Assembly: GCA_030737875.1 (NCBI GenBank)
Contig: CM060922.1
Span: 299,947,456 to 300,011,455 of the forward strand
Length of the DNA: 64,000 bases
From: Allium sativum
Taxonomy: Eukaryota; Streptophyta; Magnoliopsida; Asparagales; Amaryllidaceae
Reading direction: 5' to 3'
This document shows positions 13,301 to 23,632 of this stretch, one piece after another. The stretch's first letter is position 1. Each line of letters begins with the position of its first letter. The notes beneath the pieces were generated by a model that saw nothing but the letters and a program-made list of their open reading frames with translations, did not search any database and was not told where the DNA came from. The position numbers were made by a program, and so were the translations under genes.

Positions 13301-13973
13301 TGATCTGATATAACTGAAGCCAAACCGTACACAACAGTCAAAGGGAAAAGCTCGTCCCAAGTGCCATTATATAGAAAGCGGTCAAGTTTAGCTAACGATG
13401 GTGATGATCTATGGTTTGACCAAGTGAAGGAGCGGTTACTTATCGGAGGATCAATCAAGGAGCAGTCAAAAATGAAAGAATTGAAGTCATCAGAGTCCTG
13501 GGATAGATTGCCTGAGTTTCTATCAAAAACAAATCTGGTAGTGTTGAAATCTCCACCAATCACCCAAGGGCCCAAGAATTGGGATGCAAGAGAGCAACAA
13601 TCCGACCAGAGAAGGGATCTATCAGATACATCTTGAGGACCATAAATATTAGAGAAGAAGTAGATTTGGTTTGAGGGGATATGACGTAATGCAACATGAA
13701 GTGCTGATTTATTTTGAATAGACCAACATAAGGACCAAATTGATTCATTCCAAGCTGTAATTAAACCTCCACATGTGTCAATTGCCTTAACAAAAGTCCA
13801 ACCAGAAAGGCAGGAGCCCCCCCCACTAATCTAAAGTAATTTGGACAAGGGTCATCAAGTTTAGTTTCTTGGAGGAAAAGAATGTCGATTTTTAAAGGGA
13901 GTAAAACCAAACTAATTGCATGGCATTTTGAGGGGTTTCCCAAGCCCCTAACATTCCATGAAACGATTTTCAT
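10348..13973 (-). pseudogene. LINE ORF2: endonuclease and reverse transcriptase, one frameshift
   Basis: Nicks target DNA and copies the element's RNA into it. In order: an APE-type endonuclease (SWNVRGLG, QETK, GGDFN, SDHCPI); non-LTR RT motifs (KAPGPDG, RPISLLN, KLDFSKAFDSVSW, QGDPLSPLIF, and the catalytic FADD near 11905-11930); then a Cys/His zf-RVT region (CPFCNSHAESIHHLFFSC). No RNase H follows, as usual for this type. About 1,200 residues in all. The start ATG (13973) overlaps the ORF1 stop as ATGA. Reading changes frame once, at a run of eight G on this strand (13817-13824). From there an open frame continues through the endonuclease into the long frame ending at 10348. All catalytic motifs look intact. 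The break may be a real mutation or a homopolymer sequencing error. Confidence 0.9.
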
Positions 13974-16013
13974 TTGGCACCATTAATACGCTCAAGTTCC
14001 AAATCATGCATGGAAATATAGTGTGATTCACGTAAGTTAACACCCATGCAACGTGACATTTTTCTACATAGACTTTTATTAGCAGAAGAAAAAACAACAG
14101 GAGTAAATAAGCTACCCGAGCCTTCAGGATGATCCACTCTATTCTTGATCCTTGCACTACGTCTGACAATGACCGGCGAAAGAAACTGGGTGCAGTTCTC
14201 TTCTTCTGCATTATGAGTAGCATCAGCTGGGAGGATTTGCTGGAGAGGGGGGATAGGTTGAGGTGGCGACAGATTGTCTTGAGGGATCACGTTGGGAGGG
14301 GCAATTGATTTAGGGTCATCAATTTGGAGAGGGGCAATTGGGAGGGGGATAGAGAACGGGAAGGGCATAGGGATATTTTGAAAGAGCATATCAGTGTTGA
14401 AAAGGTGATTCATGTTCTGATGAGGGGCTTGATCTACTTCGTGATCCACTTCAGGTATGGCCATAGCAGACATATCATTTGGTGCGATTTCAACAGAATC
14501 TTCAAAGTTATCATGCATGTAGGGAATCGTTAGCTCTTCAATATTACCAATAAGTAGGGATTCGGGTTTAACACCTGGGTGTTCATGGATGAAACGTTGG
14601 ACTTTTATGAGATGTTTCTTCTTATTGATGTTAACCACAAGGAAAGTATTCAGGTCAATCCCCTCAAAAAATTGAATTTTGATAAATAAGTTTCTGTGAT
14701 CGAAGTGAGCCCATTCACAGTCATCTAAAGCTACAACTTTTCCCAAAGGACTAAGAATATTTATAACTGCAGCAGAATTGTACCTTAGAAATTCTGGAAA
14801 ACCCACCACCTTTGCCCATGATTCACACTCTAACACCGCTTCCGGTTCCCATTCAGCTTCAGACCAAGGCTCAAAGTATATAGATCCTCCAAGCTTCGCA
14901 AAGAGTTTCCAGAACAAGACTTGGTTTTTGATCCATTCGTTTGGGCAAGAGACGACGAAGGAGTTGTTTCTATATATCCACATGGGCCATTCGTGATAAT
15001 TGAAGGCATTAGATAGGATGAAGTGGAGCGATGTAATACTCCAACCACCAGAAATCACGGTACCAACAATGTAGTTTGATGAGTCTTCCATTACAAAATG
15101 ATTCATATTTTCAGTGCATAGTGTGGGAGAGATGGATGGGGAGGGAATAGGAGTTGGAGAGGGCGTGGATTGCCGACAGCTGGAACGATGTGGTCTTTTC
15201 TGGGTTCGATCAGATTGAGATGATGTACGAGGGACCCACGCAACAGAAGGTGCATCATTCCAATGGACGCCTTTACGCACATGTTTTGAGGTGCCTCTTT
15301 GCATTCTTTTTTTAGGGCAACGTGTACATAAATGGCCGTAGCCTGAGCAAAAAAAAACAAATTTTAGAATTCCTGCAGGCACTTGCCACGTGGCCTCTAT
15401 CTGCACATTGAATACAGCGACGTTTGCTCTTCAGAAAATTGACCGTATTCTGAATTGAAGAGAAAGCAGGTAAAATAGATGATTTTTTCGTAGTCGTGCG
15501 ATCAGGTGAATCCAACGGAGGAGTTGAAGCTACCTCCGCATAGGATTTTTTTGGCCTATCATCTGAAAGATTTTTCAGAGCGTCAAAACGATTATTACAG
15601 GTAAAACCATGAGATGATGAGTGACTTAAATTTTGGCGTGATGAGAATTTTGAAGCGGGAGGAGAAACCGGACGATCAACATGACAAGGTGAGGCAAGGG
15701 GACGGTGAGAGGAGGAAAGAGTAGGTTTTCGAAAAGCTGAGCGAGAAGAGTGAGGTTGATATGGAGAATGGCGAGGAAGACGCAAGGGGAACGGAGGGCG
15801 AGAGCGGAAGAAGGAAGGAGGACGATGAAATGAAGAGGAGGGAGGACGATGAGGCGGAGCAGGGCGAGAGCGGCTGAAAGAAGGAGGACGATGGACCGAA
15901 GAAGGGGGAGAACGATGAGTCGGAGGAGGGGAAGGAAGGATATGAGGACGGGTGTGGAACGCGACACGATATTTAGCTGGGAAAGGATAGGAGAAGCGGA
16001 GGGAGTCCGCCAT
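13970..16013 (-). pseudogene. LINE ORF1: RNA-binding protein with zinc knuckles, one frameshift
   Basis: Binds the element's RNA to form the ribonucleoprotein. The N-terminal third is rich in Pro, Ser, Arg and His. A CX2CX4HX4C knuckle (CIQCADRGHVASAC) follows, then a second knuckle (SGYGHLCTRC). After that comes a domain with the look of DUF4283 (WPMWIYRNNSFVV, WAKVVGFPEFLRYNSAAV), common in plant LINE ORF1 proteins, and a Pro-rich C-terminal part. The frame breaks inside the second knuckle at a run of nine T on this strand (15349-15357). The downstream frame is otherwise open to the stop at 13970. Start chosen at ATG 16013, the first ATG inside the element. Length about 680 residues. Confidence 0.8.
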
Positions 16014-17288
16014 TAATATGAATTTATGGATAGGGTTTTACCTTATGACCCAATAGCACATTAGCGGAAGGATCCCTGAACCACTATAAATAAGACCCTA
16101 GGGGTCAAATTCAGAGGATGAATTTTTCTTTACACATGTTGAAACACCCCGTAGTTTTGAAACATGACATAAGAGATAATTAAAGATTAATTAATTTTCA
16201 AAAGACGAATTAGGTGAAACGGGTTACGCCATTTCGTTTCACCTCGGAATTCTACTTGAGACAGAGTCCGAGTTTTCGTAAAACGGATACCGTATGAAGA
16301 AGTTACGGATGATAGAAGTTGGGCAGAAAAATCAGAAACAGGCTAGGATAACTGGTGCACTTGTGAAGTGCGCCAGAACAAAAATGAACTGGAGCACTTG
16401 GGAAGTGTGCCTATGCCGAGGCAAAATCTACACAGAACTCTGGAGAGTTCTCTGATGATGTGTCCTTCGGGGATTAGTTGGATGACGTGTCTTTTGAGCT
16501 GTGTGGTTCTGATGATCTTTAATCTAATCTAAAGGCCCTAATTCACCTAATGCATCTGTAAAGACACACCTAGACCTAACCTTAATTTCATTACACTAAT
16601 CCATGGGGCCTCCATGATGCCTTAATCTAAATTAAAACTAGCCTCTCTTCTCTTCTCCAAAGAAAAACATAATTAGAGGATTAAATTAGAAGATAAGAAT
16701 CAAATTCTACAACAATGGTTTAGCTAATCAAATTCAGAATTCAGAACCATTCTCTTCCTAAATCCAATCTCAGTGAGTCCATTTATTATTTTTAGATTTA
16801 AATAATACTAAATCAATACTGACATGTTGAAAATTGGAGTTGGAAATTAAACATGATAATAAGATCTAATCTCATCAGTTCTATCTTAGCCTATATATCA
16901 GATTCATGATTCTTATATGCCCATGTAGATATTATCATCAGTTTTGTCATATCTTTATAATCAGTTCAACCTTATGCCTATTTTGTTGTTATTATTATGT
17001 ATATTCTTTTTCTCTTCCCTTCCTCCTTCCCTTTTTATTTTTATATCCAGGCTACTTTCGAGCCTAAGCCAAATCTCGTAAAGATGAAAATACGAATGGT
17101 AATCTAGGGAACATTGGGAAATATGGCATAATATATGTTGGGTTGATTTGGGCTTGATTAATGTTAAATTTTGGGCATGATACAAAATTGGGCATTTTGG
17201 GTAATTGGCTTAATTAACCTAAAATTAGCATAAACTGCAAATAAATAAATTGGCTAAGATAAGCATGCCGAGACACAAGGTTAGACTC

Positions 17289-17460
17289 CGTTTGCGATAG
17301 AAGCCTGCCCGGAACTAACCGGCCTAACCAGCAACCGCAAACGACCAGTCTAATATGAGAGGTCGAAGGCATAATTAAAAGATTCCTAAATGCAAGGTTA
17401 AGTCTGGCTTGTGGTAGAAGTCTGTCCGGAACCGCCCGACACATCCAGCAGCTACAAGCC
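17289..17460 (+). repeat. Two LTR hairpin modules in the 5' LTR
   Basis: Module 1 (17289-17343) has a stem CGTTTGCG/CGCAAACG. Module 2 (17406-17460) has GGCTTGTGG/CTACAAGCC. The loops share TAGAAG, CCGGAAC and CCAGCA. The 3' LTR equivalents are 24794-24848 (CATTTGCGG/CCGCAAATG) and 24911-24965. The G-C pair in the 5' LTR against the A-T pair in the 3' LTR at the second stem position keeps the pairing. Confidence 0.75.
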
Positions 17461-17598
17461 ATCAACTTAATGTGAGAGGTCTATGCATTAATAACTAATT
17501 AATGCTGATCAAAAATGAATATGATACCTAAAACATGTTAGGTGGGTGGGGTTAAGTTAACCTGTTTGAGATGACAACTTAACCAACATTACATGAAC

Positions 17599-17748
17599 AA
17601 AGTGGATAGGGTTAAGGCAAGCTTAACCAATAATACATATTGATTTGATAAGTGGATAGAGTTAAGGCAAGCTTAACCAATAATACATATTGATTTGATA
17701 AGTGGATAAGGTTAAGGCAAGCTTAACCAATAATACATATTGATTTGA
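17599..17748 (+). repeat. 50-bp tandem repeat, three copies, in the 5' LTR
   Basis: Unit begins AAGTGGATAGGGTTAAGG and ends TATTGATTTGAT; copies at 17599, 17649 and 17699. The 3' LTR has four copies. Confidence 0.9.
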
Positions 17749-18871
17749 TAAGTGGATGGGGTTAAGTCAACTGGGCAGATAGGCAACACTTAACCAATAT
17801 AAGTTGGGTTAGGTTAAACCGTCAGGAAAAACCTAGTAGTGGTAGGGACCCTTTTCAGACAGTAACCACTTAGAGGTATCGGCAACCCTGAGCTAGGCAG
17901 GGTTGGAGCACTCTTATTGGGCTGATTATAAGTGGTCAAATAAGAGCGAGGGTGTAGCAGTGTAGGTTCCGACGGGTTCGTTAAGTGTGCACAAGGTGTT
18001 CCCGGCATTGGAAGATTTGGCCACTGTACATCAGTAGGTATAAAGCTACAACCATGGGTTGCCACTTAGGGAGTGATACACCCTAAGCTGGGACCTGCAC
18101 AGGTATCTACAAGTTAGGGAGCCAATCGATTAGGGGTAGTGTAGGGACATCTAGTATCGATTATGGGCAAGTAGGCTTTCAAGGATTGTATGCGGTGGAT
18201 ACCTATTACTAAATGTTATGCCTAAGGGCTACCAATTGCGGGGTTGGGATCGTTTCATTAAAAATTACTAGTAGGTGGTGTAGAGAATTAAATTAAGTAA
18301 GAAATCTGGAAAGCAAACTAGAAATTCCTTTATATTCATCTTGTTATCCAGCTTTACCTTATGTCATGGTTATATTTTCCATCCTGTTTATTCCTGTCAT
18401 ATTGCTTTACTTATTTTCATACCAAAAGTAACTGGACTCACCAGGCTTTATGGCTGACCTTTTTGTTTTCGCCTCTTTTTCTTCCATTTCCTCCTAGGTT
18501 CTCAGGGAGGAAATACTGAAACTTGACTCGAATTTCTTTCTTCTGGAAGCACTTGGAAGTGTTGAAAGTAATGCTTAGCTTTATCTCTTTTTCATTATGG
18601 CTATTTGGAGTGGGATTATGGTTTAAATTTTATGTACACCGATAATAATTTTGTACAAGATGGATATTTGTGTACTTGACCCTAGTATGTGGTTTTGATG
18701 TTGTAACCAAAAAAGTTTTGCTTTTCCGCTGCAATAAATAACTTTTTGAATTTTCTTAAGTACCATTTTATATAATTGTCTTGTGATATTCTGTTCTATA
18801 CTCTTATAATAATCCATGAAAGTTAATGCAATCCCTTAGTGAGTGACACTAATGGACGTGGGGTTTACAAG

Positions 18872-18884
18872 TGGTATCAGAGCT
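18872..18884 (+). promoter_or_regulatory. Chromovirus primer-binding site
   Basis: TGGTATCAGAGCT, complementary to the 3' end of initiator tRNA-Met, two bases after the 5' LTR. Primes minus-strand DNA synthesis. Confidence 0.9.
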
Positions 18885-19079
18885 GAAGTTTACCAGAACA
18901 GATAAAAGATTTTGAAAAACTGTTTTCAAAAGCATTTTTTCTAAGAAGTTTGTTAAAAAAAAACATGTTCTTATGAGGATATTTTCAAGAGAAAGGTTTA
19001 TTATGAAAAACATAATCCTAAAAGCCATATATCTATCTTTCGATTCTCTCCTTGAATCTCTTTTTCCTTTCTTTTTGCC

Positions 19080-20305
19080 ATAGTTCTGTAGGCATGTTAA
19101 AACTACGGCATATGTCGGAGGGCAAAGAAGTGCCCAACCTCCAACTATAGCCACAGTAGTTTCACCAGCGGCTAATCTTCTTCCAAGCTTCGCGGGGCGA
19201 TGGAGGCAGCTTTCAAGGGACTTGTTAACATGTTACACAAGGATGGTAGAAATGAGAATGAGGGAGTTTGGGCTAAGAAGCACAACCCAAGGATGAGAAA
19301 CTTGTTGAATGGCTTTAATCCACGAAGAAGGTAAAGGTGAAAAGAAAAGGTTGAGAGTGGAAGAATCACAGAACAAGAAAGTAGAACCTAAGAAGGGTGC
19401 AAAGAATAAGAAACCCCGAGACAAGAGGAAATGTCTTCATTATGGTATAACGGGCCATGTAATTAAGGACTGTAGGAAGAAGAAGAAGAAGAAGCATGGT
19501 TGCTTTCATTGCGGTGAGGCAGCACATATGATTAAGGACTACCCAAGGAGGCAAGGACAAAGGCAAGGACAGAGGACAGGATCTAGTTCTAGAGGGCAGG
19601 TTCATGCTCTCATGGCAGCTACGCAAGAGAGAGGTAGAAACATTTTTGTTGAAAGTTTGATTTTCCTTTTTGATCATCATGTATGTACTTTGTTTGATTC
19701 TGTCTCTTCACATTCCTTTATATATGCTTCTGTTGTAGAGTCTATGCACCTAGATACTAGTATAATAGTGGATCCCATAGTTGTCTCAAATCCTATTGGG
19801 GTTACGGCTCATCTTTGTATGTTATGTTGGGATTTGAGAATATATGTGTATAGCGTTGAGTTTGAATACGACGCCTATGTGCTTGGTTTCATGGGCTATG
19901 GGTTGATTCTAGGAATGGATTGGCTAGCTAGGTATCATGCCATTCTTAACTGTGAAAAGAGGACAGTTAGACTGTTGACTAGTTTGGGTAATACTCTCGA
20001 TATCTCATGCGACCCTAAGGGTTCTTTTATGCTTAGCTACCTAGAATCTCTTGACCCATCTATTGATGATTTGCAATCTGTTCGAGTAGTCCGTGAGTAT
20101 GCAGATGTCTTTCAGGAGGTTATACCTCCAAAATGTGAGATAGATTTCCGTATATATTTGGTGGACAATGAAAAGCCAGTTGCATTGCCTGTGCGCCACA
20201 TGGCTCCAAGAGAAAGGAGGGAGCTTAGTAAACAAGTGAAAGAGTTGCTTGAGAAAGGGTTCAGAAGAAGTATCTCGGAGTGGGGTGCTCCTTTTGTTTT
20301 GCTAA
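19080..20305 (+). pseudogene. Chromovirus gag remnant, zinc knuckles and protease
   Basis: The early part (19080-19300) is broken gag. The open frame from 19309 carries two CCHC-like knuckles. The first has lost a Cys (CLHYGITGHVIKDC); the second is complete up to its last Cys (CFHCGEAAHMIKDYP), which reads Tyr. A retropepsin region follows in which the usual Asp-Thr-Gly active site reads LFDSVSSHSFI, so Thr-Gly has become Ser-Val. The later GLILGMDWLARYHA segment is typical of gypsy proteases. The RT N-terminal part (PVRHMAPRERRELSKQVKEL) is in the same frame before a frameshift near 20300. Not functional. Confidence 0.85.
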
Positions 20306-21420
20306 AAAGGCTGATGGTTTGCCTAGATTGTGCATGGACTATAGGGAGCTGAATATGCTCTTGAAGAAGAATAGACACCCATTACCAAGGATAGATCATT
20401 TGTTCGACCAGTTGGCGGGTGCTTTAGTTTTCTCGCAGTTGGACTTAGCTACAGGATTTCAGCAATTGAGTGTAGCTGAGGATAGTATAGATAAGACTTC
20501 TTTTAGGACTCCCGATGGTTTCTTCGAATGGCTCGTCATTCCTTTTGGTTTCACGAATGCACCCGCATATCTCATAGACTTGATGAGTAGGGTGTTTAGG
20601 GAGTTTCTAAACAAGTTCGTGGTGGTCTTTGTGGATGATATTTTGATATTTTCTAGAAGCGAGGAAGAACATGCCCTACATCTTAGGGAAGTCTTAGAGA
20701 CCCTTCGAGCACATCAACTTAAAGCTAAGTTCTCCAAATGTCATTTTTGGAGGAAGGAAGTGAGGTTCTTAGGACACGTGGTCTCCAAGTAAGGGATAGC
20801 TGTGGATCCCGCGAAGGTGGTAGCAATCCAAGATTGGAAGGTTCTTAAGAATGCAATAGAAGTAAGAAGATTTCTTGGTTTGGCAGGCTATTACAGAAAG
20901 TTCATCAAGGACTTTGCCAAGATACCAGCCCCACTTAAATGATTGACGAAAAATAATTTGACCTTTTCTTAGGATGTTGACTGTGATGATGCTTTCCAAC
21001 GTTTAAAGAGGCCATTGAAGATAGCTCCAGTTTTAGTTTTGTCGGATGGGAGTAAACCGTTCGCTTGTATACCGATGCTTGCGGGACAGGGCTTGGCGCA
21101 GTTTTCATGCAAGAGGGAAGGGTGATATGCTATGGTGGAAGGCAGTTAAAGGCCCATGAGAAGAATTACCCTACCCACAACTTAGAGTTAGCTGCCATAA
21201 TTTTTGCGCTTAAGTCTTGGCGTCACTATTTGCTTGGTGAGAGGTTTGAGTTGTATACAAGCATCCCAAAAAGATTTAAACTTAAGGCAACAAAGGTGGA
21301 TGGAGTTCTTAGCATCCTATGATTTTGAGATTGCATATACCTCTGGCAAGGGTAACGTTGTAGTCGACGCCTTGAGTAGAGAGAAGTTGACTTTGAGTCC
21401 TTTATTTGTCGAGCATTAGA
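20280..21420 (+). pseudogene. Chromovirus reverse transcriptase and RNase H
   Basis: The RT frame 20280-20792 has [28 protein letters not shown] and the catalytic [10 protein letters not shown]. It ends at an in-frame stop (20790-20792) just before the conserved GIAVDPAKV segment. The connection ([15 protein letters not shown]) continues with further stops near 20940-20970. RNase H (21065-21400) keeps [12 protein letters not shown] and HNLELAAI, then has a short deletion and frame change after ELYTS, before the VVDALSRE end. Copies RNA into DNA in intact relatives; dead here. Confidence 0.85.
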
Positions 21421-21426
21421 GCTTAG

Positions 21427-21614
21427 AGTATATCTCTACCTTTGACTTTAAACCCTCTATTGATTATGTACCTGGTTTTTTGGCATCGTTAGAGGTACGA
21501 CTTACGCTTTTAGGACAGATAGTATATCTCTACCTTTGACTTTAAACCCTCTATTGATTATGTACCTGGTTTTTTGGCATCGTTAGAGGTACGACTTACG
21601 CTTTTAGGACAGAT
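21427..21614 (+). repeat. Exact 94-bp tandem duplication
   Basis: 21427-21520 and 21521-21614 are the same, from AGTATATCTCTACC to AGGACAGAT. 94 is not a multiple of three, so it shifts the frame between RNase H and integrase. No differences were seen between copies, so it is much younger than the element or an assembly artefact. Confidence 0.9.
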
Positions 21615-22820
21615 AGGTGTGGCACAACGAGATGACCCACAGTTGATAGAGATAGTAGACAAGCTCATAAGAGGGGAGTCTTCGAGCCATCTTGGTAGGT
21701 ATACTATTGATGACAAAGGTTGGTTGCTTAGGGATGGGAGACTTTGTGTATCTCGAGATGAGAGTTTGAGAAGGATAATCCTTGTAGAAACACATCGTTC
21801 TAAGCTGACCATACATCCCGGTGGTGACAAGATGTATAGGGACATGAAGCGAGTTTTCTTTTGGGCCAGAATGAAGAAGGATATGGTTGAGTTCGTTTCT
21901 AAATGCTTAATGTGCCAGCAAGTCAAGGCTGAGCAAAAGAAGTCTGGTGGTTTGCTTCACCCTTTAGAGGTCCCACAGTGGAAAGGGGAAAGTGTTTCCA
22001 TGGATTTCGTTGACAGGTTGTCGAGGTCAAGGAAGGGTAATACGGGGATTTGGGTATTAGTAGATAGACTTACCAAGAGCGCCCATTTCATTCCCATTAG
22101 GAGTAAAAGAACAGCGGCATGGTTAGCATCTAGTTATCTCCGAGAGATAGTCTACACGGCATACCTTCTAGTATTGTAAGCGATCGAGATCCCATTTTCA
22201 CTAGTGAGTTTTGGAAGAGCTTATAAGAGGCGATAGGAACGTAATTGTGTTTGAGCACCGCTTATCACCCTCAGACAGACGGCCAAATAAAAAGAGTGCA
22301 TTGAATTCTAGAAGATCTTTTGAGGTTATGTTTCTTGGACTTTGGAGGGACATGGGAGGAACATCTCACATTAGTAGAGTTCGCCTAACACAACAGCTAT
22401 CAGGCTAGTATTGGCATGGCACCTTTTGAAGCTCTATATGGACGGCCTTGCCGATCACCTACTTGTTGGTGGGAATTTACGGATAAGATTTTGCTTGGGC
22501 CCGAGATAATTTGGGAAACTTCAGAGAAGATAGACTTGATTCGAAGATGCATGGAGACGACACAGGACCGACAAAAGTCATATGCTGACAAGAGAAGGAC
22601 CGATCTTGAGTTCAGTGTTGGAGACATGGCCTTTATTAAAGTATCACCGTTGAGGAATGTAGTTCGTTTTGGGTCTGTAGGGAAATTGGCATCAAGGTTC
22701 GTAGGGCCATTCCCTATTATAGAGCGAATTGGACAAATGGCCTACAGAGTGAAGTTGCCCGAGAAGCTCAGTGGTGTTCATGACATTTCATGTATCACAT
22801 TTGCGGAAGTGTTTACATGA
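21574..22820 (+). pseudogene. Chromovirus integrase
   Basis: The N-terminal zinc-binding HHCC region shows ETHRSKLTIHPG and CLMCQQ. The catalytic core starts MDFVDRLSRSRKGN with its first Asp, and after a frameshift near 22160 continues as [11 protein letters not shown]. Near 22265-22300, HPQTDGQ is followed by Ile-Lys where the family has a catalytic Glu. The C-terminal part (PFEALYGRPCRSP, FSVGDMAFIKVSP, KLASRFVGPFPI) is open from 22416. Inserts the cDNA in intact relatives. Several stops and frameshifts. Confidence 0.85.
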
Positions 22821-22829
22821 TACCGCGGA

Positions 22830-23040
22830 AGTAGTAGAGCCGAGAATGCTTAGGAAAGTGGAAGTAGAGCGAGATGCCACGATTAGACGAGCTCCTACAT
22901 GCATCCTTGGATCGGAGGTCAAGAAATTACGCAACCAAGAGGTCAAGTTGGTTAAAGTCCAATGGGGAGATGATCAAGGAAACGCGACTTGGGAGACTGA
23001 AGACAAGATACGCACGTCGTACCCTTTCCTTTTTGAGGGT
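22830..23040 (+). pseudogene. Chromodomain at the integrase C-terminus
   Basis: After the integrase tail (GVHDISCITF, then a frame change) comes EVKLVKVQWGDDQGNATWE and TSYPFLF, the usual chromoviral chromodomain-like ending. Known: such domains target integration through chromatin marks. The aromatic Trp residues of the WE segment are present. Confidence 0.75.
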
Positions 23041-23618
23041 ATGTTCTTAACTTCTCCTTTTTCTACCGTTTTGTTTATACTTGTTCTATCGTTTGGTGTA
23101 TCCTCTCGATTATATCTTCGATCTTTAGGTAGAAAACCTATGGTTGTAATCATGTGTTTGAGGCATGATATGTTTGGTGATGTAAGTGTTTGCTAGTGGT
23201 TGCTCGTGGATGCATTTACACACACGTTAGGCACTAGATCGGCTCAATCACTTTTATATTGCATATGAATGAGTGTGCATATGTAAATTAATGGATGTAT
23301 ATTGAATGTGTTATCATATGGATGCTGCATTTGAATGAATGGTTGTGCACTCATATAGAAATGATATGTATCATTAGAATTCTTTTGCATACATAATAGA
23401 CGCATGGCACTATCATGTTTAAGGAGGTCAACTGAATCAGTAGACCACCTGATCTTTGCATTAGAATAGGAACATATATACACACTTTTGCATATGTTCA
23501 TATAGCATTAGAAATCTTTTAAGGACAATGGATGCTTGTGCATGATGGATGAGTAGATGGATGATTGGATGGTAGGATACATTCTTCTTAACTTGAAGAT
23601 TTCGGGGACGAAATCCTT

Positions 23619-23632
23619 TAAGGAGGGGAGAA
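23619..23632 (+). promoter_or_regulatory. Chromovirus polypurine tract
   Basis: AAGGAGGGGAGAA directly before the 3' LTR TGTAACACCCC. Primes plus-strand synthesis. Confidence 0.9.

Larger units (their letters stand above)
10101..16048 (-). mobile_element. L1-type LINE, nearly full length
   Basis: Flanked by identical CCCAATAGCACA (10089-10100 and 16049-16060), possibly extending two bases, which is the variable-length target duplication of target-primed reverse transcription. The 3' end is a short A tail (T8 at 10101-10108 on the plus strand). Two ORFs, ORF1 then ORF2, are arranged as in plant L1 elements and start about 35 nt inside the 5' end. No poly(A) signal was assigned. The long identical target duplication and the small number of lesions point to a fairly recent insertion. 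Confidence 0.9.
16773..18497 (+). promoter_or_regulatory. Candidate intron within the chromovirus LTR
   Basis: Donor CAGTGAGTCC at 16771-16780. Acceptor TTTCCTCCTAG ending at 18497, with a long T/C tract before it. The 3' LTR keeps the acceptor (near 26056) but has GTGAAT at the donor place. Similar donors occur in every other long LTR here. Splicing would remove about 1.7 kb of LTR from the leader. Inferred from motifs only. Confidence 0.35.
16137..18869 (+). repeat. Chromovirus 5' LTR
   Basis: Starts TGTTGAAACACCCCG and ends GGGGTTTACA. Contains a leader with a GTGAGT donor (16773), two hairpin modules (17289-17343 and 17406-17460), three copies of a 50-bp repeat (17599-17748) and a pyrimidine-rich acceptor (AG at 18496-18497). 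Differs from the 3' LTR by many substitutions and one repeat unit, so the insertion is not recent. Confidence 0.9.

Noticed and set aside
17214..17465. Minus-strand frame repeated at 24719-24967
   Set aside because: Present twice only because the LTR is present twice; it translates the hairpin modules, whose similarity is better explained by structure.
17814..18065. Minus-strand frame repeated at 25388-25639
   Set aside because: Same reason: LTR copies of one element, antisense, no domain.
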